64,000 bases of DNA. Source: Platycnemis pennipes (lineage: Eukaryota > Arthropoda > Insecta > Odonata > Platycnemididae). The notes beneath the pieces are model-generated. The model was given only the letters and a program-made list of their open reading frames with translations, was not told the DNA's origin and searched no databases. The translations under genes and the position numbers were made by a program. Positions 59,946-64,000 of this stretch are shown piece after piece. The stretch's first letter is position 1. Each line of letters starts with the position of its first letter. Location of the stretch: the NCBI GenBank assembly GCA_933228895.1, contig OW121848.1:137782615-137846614 (forward strand). Direction: 5' to 3'.

Positions 59946-60624
59946 TAACAAACGAAATGTGAACATAAAGGTAAAAATTTCACCTTTTAAAAATTCAAAT
60001 GGATCCGACCTGGTTTTACAGGGCTGCTATTCACGACACGTATGTGTTAAGGATGGATCGAAGGTCGTACTTTGTATCTGAAAGAACTTGTTAAAATGAG
60101 AGCGGATACAGGGCTACCAAGTCATGGACTTTTTTGGCGATATGAAATGATCTGGCATTCTACAAATCTACCCATTCAGTACATCCAGGACTCTCTCCTC
60201 TACAAAATTATCCATTACAAGGACTATTGTCAGGCCATACAGACAACCTTTGAAGCGAAATTTGAAGCCGATCTATTTTAAGAACTCCGGAAAATTAGAG
60301 TCGATTTCATGATAAACATAGGTGAAATAGATTACGGATCAAAACTGATGGAATAAAAATCTGATAGATAAACATATACGAATGTGGCCTCGTTTGCAGT
60401 TCGGATCGTCCCGCGTAATGAAGCTAAAAAAATTATGGTATTCCGACGGTTGAGGTCACTTAGTAACATGGAACATCCCAAGCCATGATATCACAATGCC
60501 ATGACTGGACGGAATTCTGGTCAAACACTTGTTAGATTACGTGGGTGTTCACACCATACTAAAGGGTCAGGCGATCATTTTCTTCAAAAAATTATGCCAC
60601 TTCAACAAAATCAGGGAATAATTA

Positions 60625-62180
60625 CAGGGTGTCCAGCAGCTGGGCATTTGAAAATTCCCTGAGATTTCCAGGTTTTCCAGACATAATTTTTATTTTTCCA
60701 GAAAATATTGATTTTTTCTCGTTAAGTATGAGAAGACATTGGGTATGGTTATTGTGGAATTAAACGTACGTATTATAATTAATCTTGCATATTTGGACAA
60801 AATAAACCAAATCCTGCATATTTGGAGTAGAAGAAACAAAAACTCCAACATCATACAACAATTTCATATAGTTCGTGAGAAAATCACATCATCATTCTTT
60901 CTTACAGTTAAACATTATCATGCTGACGTTCGGGAACAAGGTTACATTACAACCAGACTTCGCTATGAATAGCATTGATATAAAATGATCAACAACTTAC
61001 AAAACTAAAGGAATTGAATTTTTTCTAGGGTAATCGTCTACGGTGGGTTAAAGGAAAAGAAAAATAAAGTCCAGCGTCATGGAACACATTCATATAATTT
61101 AAAACAAAATCATATCACAAACGTACTATGCAATATAATGCACGTTTCCAGATGCCAAAACCTCCGGCTTGACAAATCAGTCGGCTTGACAAAATTTTCA
61201 ACAAATCAGTCATTGCCGAAAACAGGAACGGAGCCACAGGCTTACTGGATTGAAATTCCCTCAAAAATTGTTCCAGCTCCGCCGCAGCTGTGGCAAAGAG
61301 AGCCAGTTTAGGACCTAACATTTTGTCCTGGATGGTGAACTTAATTAATCCGAAACTGTGACATATAGGTTCACATTTCTTGCCCTCATGCTCACTTTTC
61401 TCATCAACCTGAAAGCTCTTGACATAATTTCAAGGCTGAAAGAATATCGATGGCTCTGAGTGCAACCTTCTCATTTTCTAACCACCTAACTGCAAAGAAC
61501 TTCAATGGAAGACGTTGAGAATGAGTGATTTGTTTGAAGTCAGGTCTACGGGTTGGGGAATATAAAAATAAATTGAACGGTGCACGAAGGAATGGAACGA
61601 TATCCCATCCAGTTTCCTTCATACCAGCTTGAAATGCACAATTTACCGTGTGCAGCCCACAGCTACCTAAATCTAATATCCGGGGGCCATCAGTATGCCC
61701 TTCAGAGAGGTCAGACTGTAGTTCTTTCAAAAATTTGAAATTCACATTTGGACCATCCACTGAAACTTGAAGGATTTTCTTTTCTGGTCTTGAAGCTTCT
61801 TTTAAAGCCCCGAGGCAGTAGTATGCCCCAAAAATACTGAAGTGAGATACCGCGTGCAAACTACATTCTGATTATCGTCCCAAAAGCGATCACCAAGATC
61901 CATTTGCTGTTTATTAGCAATATTATTCAGGCTTTCATCAAACCCCACAACAAATTGCTGGCAACTCTCCATGCTCTTGTAATTGCCGAAACTTGCCGAA
62001 TGCCGAATGCAACTTGCCGAAAAAGGCTCATTATTTCCGTTGCTGTTTTATACATTGACTCCATCAAAAATTCCAGAGTCAATAAGATATTTCCCTGAGA
62101 TTTCCCTGATATTTCCAGTGAAAATAAAATTCCCTGAGATTTCCCGGTCTTCCCGGTTTTCCAGAGTGCTGGACACCCTG
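60625..62180. mobile_element. 1.56-kb DNA transposon with CAGGGTGTCCAGCA ends
   Basis: Perfect 14-bp terminal inverted repeats (CAGGGTGTCCAGCA / TGCTGGACACCCTG), each followed inside by TTCCCTGAGATTTCC repeats. Flanked by AATTA on both sides (60620-60624, 62181-62185), shorter than the 8 bp usual for hAT. It contains a broken minus-strand transposase (61115-61985). Confidence 0.8.
61115..61985 (-). pseudogene. hAT/ZMYM-like transposase, C-terminal half, frameshifted
   Basis: The minus strand from 61980 reads VGFDESLNNIANKQQMDL and FWDDNQNVVCTRY, shifts frame near 61810, then LQVSVDGPNVNFKFLKELQ, ILDLGSCGLHTVNCAFQAG and PLKFFAVRWLENEKVALRA (frame 61859-61404). It shifts again near 61410 and ends LGPKLALFATAAAELEQFLR and VAPFLFSAMTDLLKIL. 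The order (DESLN, SxDGPNVN, GSCGLHxV, T/VRWLEN, LAPFL) is that of the hAT-derived, KIAA1586/ZMYM-like proteins common in invertebrates. At least two frameshifts; not functional. Confidence 0.75.
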
Positions 62181-62284
62181 AATTACTTCATCGCAATCTA
62201 ACATGTACAATTACTAAATTGCGAATCACATAGTTGGAGTCAGGTCAATACTGAACGATAACTAAGAGCGCCAACAGAACTTAT

Positions 62285-62783
62285 CGAAATGACATTTTTC
62301 TGCACGTAGTGCGGCCGAATGATTCATGTTAAAACCTCCTTAAGAAACATACGACATCTTTAATAATAAATTTCATCGTCCCATCAACAGAACCGGGAAC
62401 TTTACTTGAAGTGTTCCACACAATTAATCCGGTGTGGATACAAGCATCTCCAAAAACCATCGAGACTCGATCCCAGTTCCTCCTAGGAGCGAGAAGGAGA
62501 AACATCATTCACCAAGATTTCAAGAGTAAATATTCTCGAAATGACATTTTTCTGCACGTACCAAATAATTCATCTTAAAACCTCATTAATAAACATACGA
62601 AATCTTTAATAATAAATTTCACAGTCCCATCAACAGAACCGGGAACTCTACTTGAAATGTTCCACACAATAAATCAGGTGGGGATAAAAGCATCTCCAAA
62701 AACCATCGAGACTCGATCCCAGTTCCTCCTAGGAGCGAGAAGGAGAAACAACATTCACCAAGATTTCAAGAGCAAATATTTTC
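62285..62783. repeat. ~250-bp tandem duplication
   Basis: GAAATGACATTTTTCTGCAC begins copies at 62286 and 62538, and a diverged third start (AAAATTACATTTTTCAGCAC) at about 62784. Both copies contain CCCATCAACAGAACCGGGAA, AAAACCATCGAGACTCGATC and CCTAGGAGCGAGAAGGAGAA. Periods are 252 and about 246 bases, with only scattered differences. Confidence 0.9.
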
Positions 62784-63289
62784 AAAATTACATTTTTCAG
62801 CACGTAGGTGCACTTCAGGAGGAGAACAAAGCTGGACAGTTTTATACGGAATCGGTCCGGAACCGCAGAGGAAAGGCAGACTATTATTTTGCAGCAAGCC
62901 ATCGAGAAAAAAACTTAAGCGATACACTAATTGCTTCCCAACTGAATGCATTATTGTATCCGAGAATAACTTGTTCCTTCAAATCATGTGAAACATTTAT
63001 GTCAGGTATAAAACGGAGTAAGAAGTGATTAAAAGCGAAAATGAATGTAAATTTGCATCGGCTGATGAAATAAACAAAAAAGACTTTTCTCCACGCCATC
63101 TCCAGGACAGTTTTTCCGCGTTTTTTCCAGGATACGCCAGAGAAACTTCATCGGGCAGAGAATTCCCTCGCCATAGAAAGTGCTATCCTCCGCCTAAATG
63201 TCATTCAACGGCACATTTCGAATTATTTGGATACTTGCTATCACGTGCCTGGATGTCGCAATTTCCCATGCTTTCAAATGCCTCCCCTT

Positions 63290-63745
63290 TACGGGGCTCT
63301 CTTCACGGTTCACGGCCCTCCCGGGGGAAGTCAGTAATCTGGAGTGAACAGTGGCAGCAGCGGTGGTGCCGTCGCCCCGCGGAGGAGGAAGCGGAAGAAT
63401 GAGAAGGAGGAGGGAAGATCTCGGAGCGTGGCGAGAAATGGGTGAGACGCGGACGGAGAAGCCGGAGAGGGCGCGCTGTGTAGGCGATGGTGAAGGGAAC
63501 AGCGGGACCGAGGAGGTCATGAAAAACCGCAGTCATTTCTGTGCTACTGTGGCCACGGGTTCCAACTCTTTTAGTGATCAACTCGAAGGGATGCACGAGA
63601 TTACCGAGCTAGCCTCTCCGAAAAGTGAAACTAGAACTGATAAAAATGTTCGGGGAGAGAGCGCACGTCGTAGGAGGTGCAGTTTTTCCAGTGGCCGAAG
63701 ACTGAAAGCTCTGTATTCCCACACTCGCGTAAATCAGGAATGAGT
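63290..63745. other. GC- and CpG-rich block near window end
   Basis: Contains GTGGCAGCAGCGGTGGTGCC, GTCGCCCCGCGGAGGAGG and CGGAGAAGCCGGAGAGGGCG. Open frames on both strands are long for this region (up to 130 codons), but the plus-strand one begins with GTG and has no recognised domain. It could be a promoter, a first exon of a neighbouring gene, or an alternative crumbs 5' end; I cannot decide. Confidence 0.3.
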
Positions 63746-64000
63746 TACCACTTGATGTTCCCACTTTGTGTGCGGTCCATCCCGGGAGATTCCTCAAGCT
63801 AACGAATTTCCCCAGGTAATGATTACTTTAGCTGGTGAAAATTCTGGGTGACTAGGGGAGATTCCGACGAGAGATATGATATGGTTATTACCCCTGGAAA
63901 CTAATGAAATTCGGTAATAGCCACTAGAAATCAATTTATTCTAGGGAATTTTATCAACATAGAACAAATGACACAAGAAAAATGAAACTTTTCATTGCAA

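Noticed and set aside
63351..63743. 130-codon plus-strand protein
   Set aside because: It begins with GTG, is Arg/Glu/Gly-rich from GC composition, and has no family resemblance.
1..64000. CRISPR arrays or prokaryotic operons
   Set aside because: Tandem repeats present have no spacers, and the window is plainly eukaryotic with spliced exons.

Overview
This is a window of animal nuclear DNA, most likely from an insect with long, transposon-rich introns. The evidence is a GT-AG spliced gene with small EGF-coding exons, an AT-rich background, and abundant class II elements, SINEs and LINE remnants. I cannot resolve the order or species from the sequence.

Main gene: positions 1119-37946 on the minus strand, probably extending to 43986, carry most of a crumbs (crb) gene. 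I rebuilt 25 consecutive exons. Every exon-exon phase matches and each has plausible GT/AG borders; with a proposed first exon at 43935-43986 they give 5,253 coding bases (1,751 codons). The encoded order is: signal peptide, N-terminal laminin-G-like domain (exons 2-4), 24 EGF-like repeats (exons 5-21), laminin G domain (exons 21-23), acidic Ser/Glu-rich linker, one more EGF (exon 24), and the first part of another laminin G domain (exons 25-26). The rest of that domain, the last EGF repeats, the membrane segment and the short cytoplasmic tail must lie below position 1. Crumbs is the apical polarity determinant of epithelia and photoreceptors.

Introns: they hold a pogo/Tigger-like element with a nested foldback (4578-5819), two hAT-type MITEs with perfect 8-bp target duplications (27390-27645 and 33256-33817), two copies of a 5S-rRNA-derived SINE (11186-11425 and 31614-31854), a dead LINE (34700-35560), several palindromic foldbacks, and an 80-bp duplication that copies the donor site of exon 20.

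Upstream half (44-64 kb): I find no conserved gene. It contains a CpG-rich block at 43.55-44.0 kb (candidate crumbs promoter), a 2.4-kb inverted-repeat element (49018-51403), a SINE family sharing a GGACGTTAAA core, a 27-bp minisatellite (55448-55640), a hAT-like element (57041-57484), a nested palindromic MITE (59715-59945), a 1.56-kb element with a broken hAT/ZMYM-like transposase (60625-62180), a 250-bp tandem duplication (62285-62783), and a second GC-rich block near 63.3-63.7 kb.

I see no rRNA gene, functional tRNA gene or CRISPR array.
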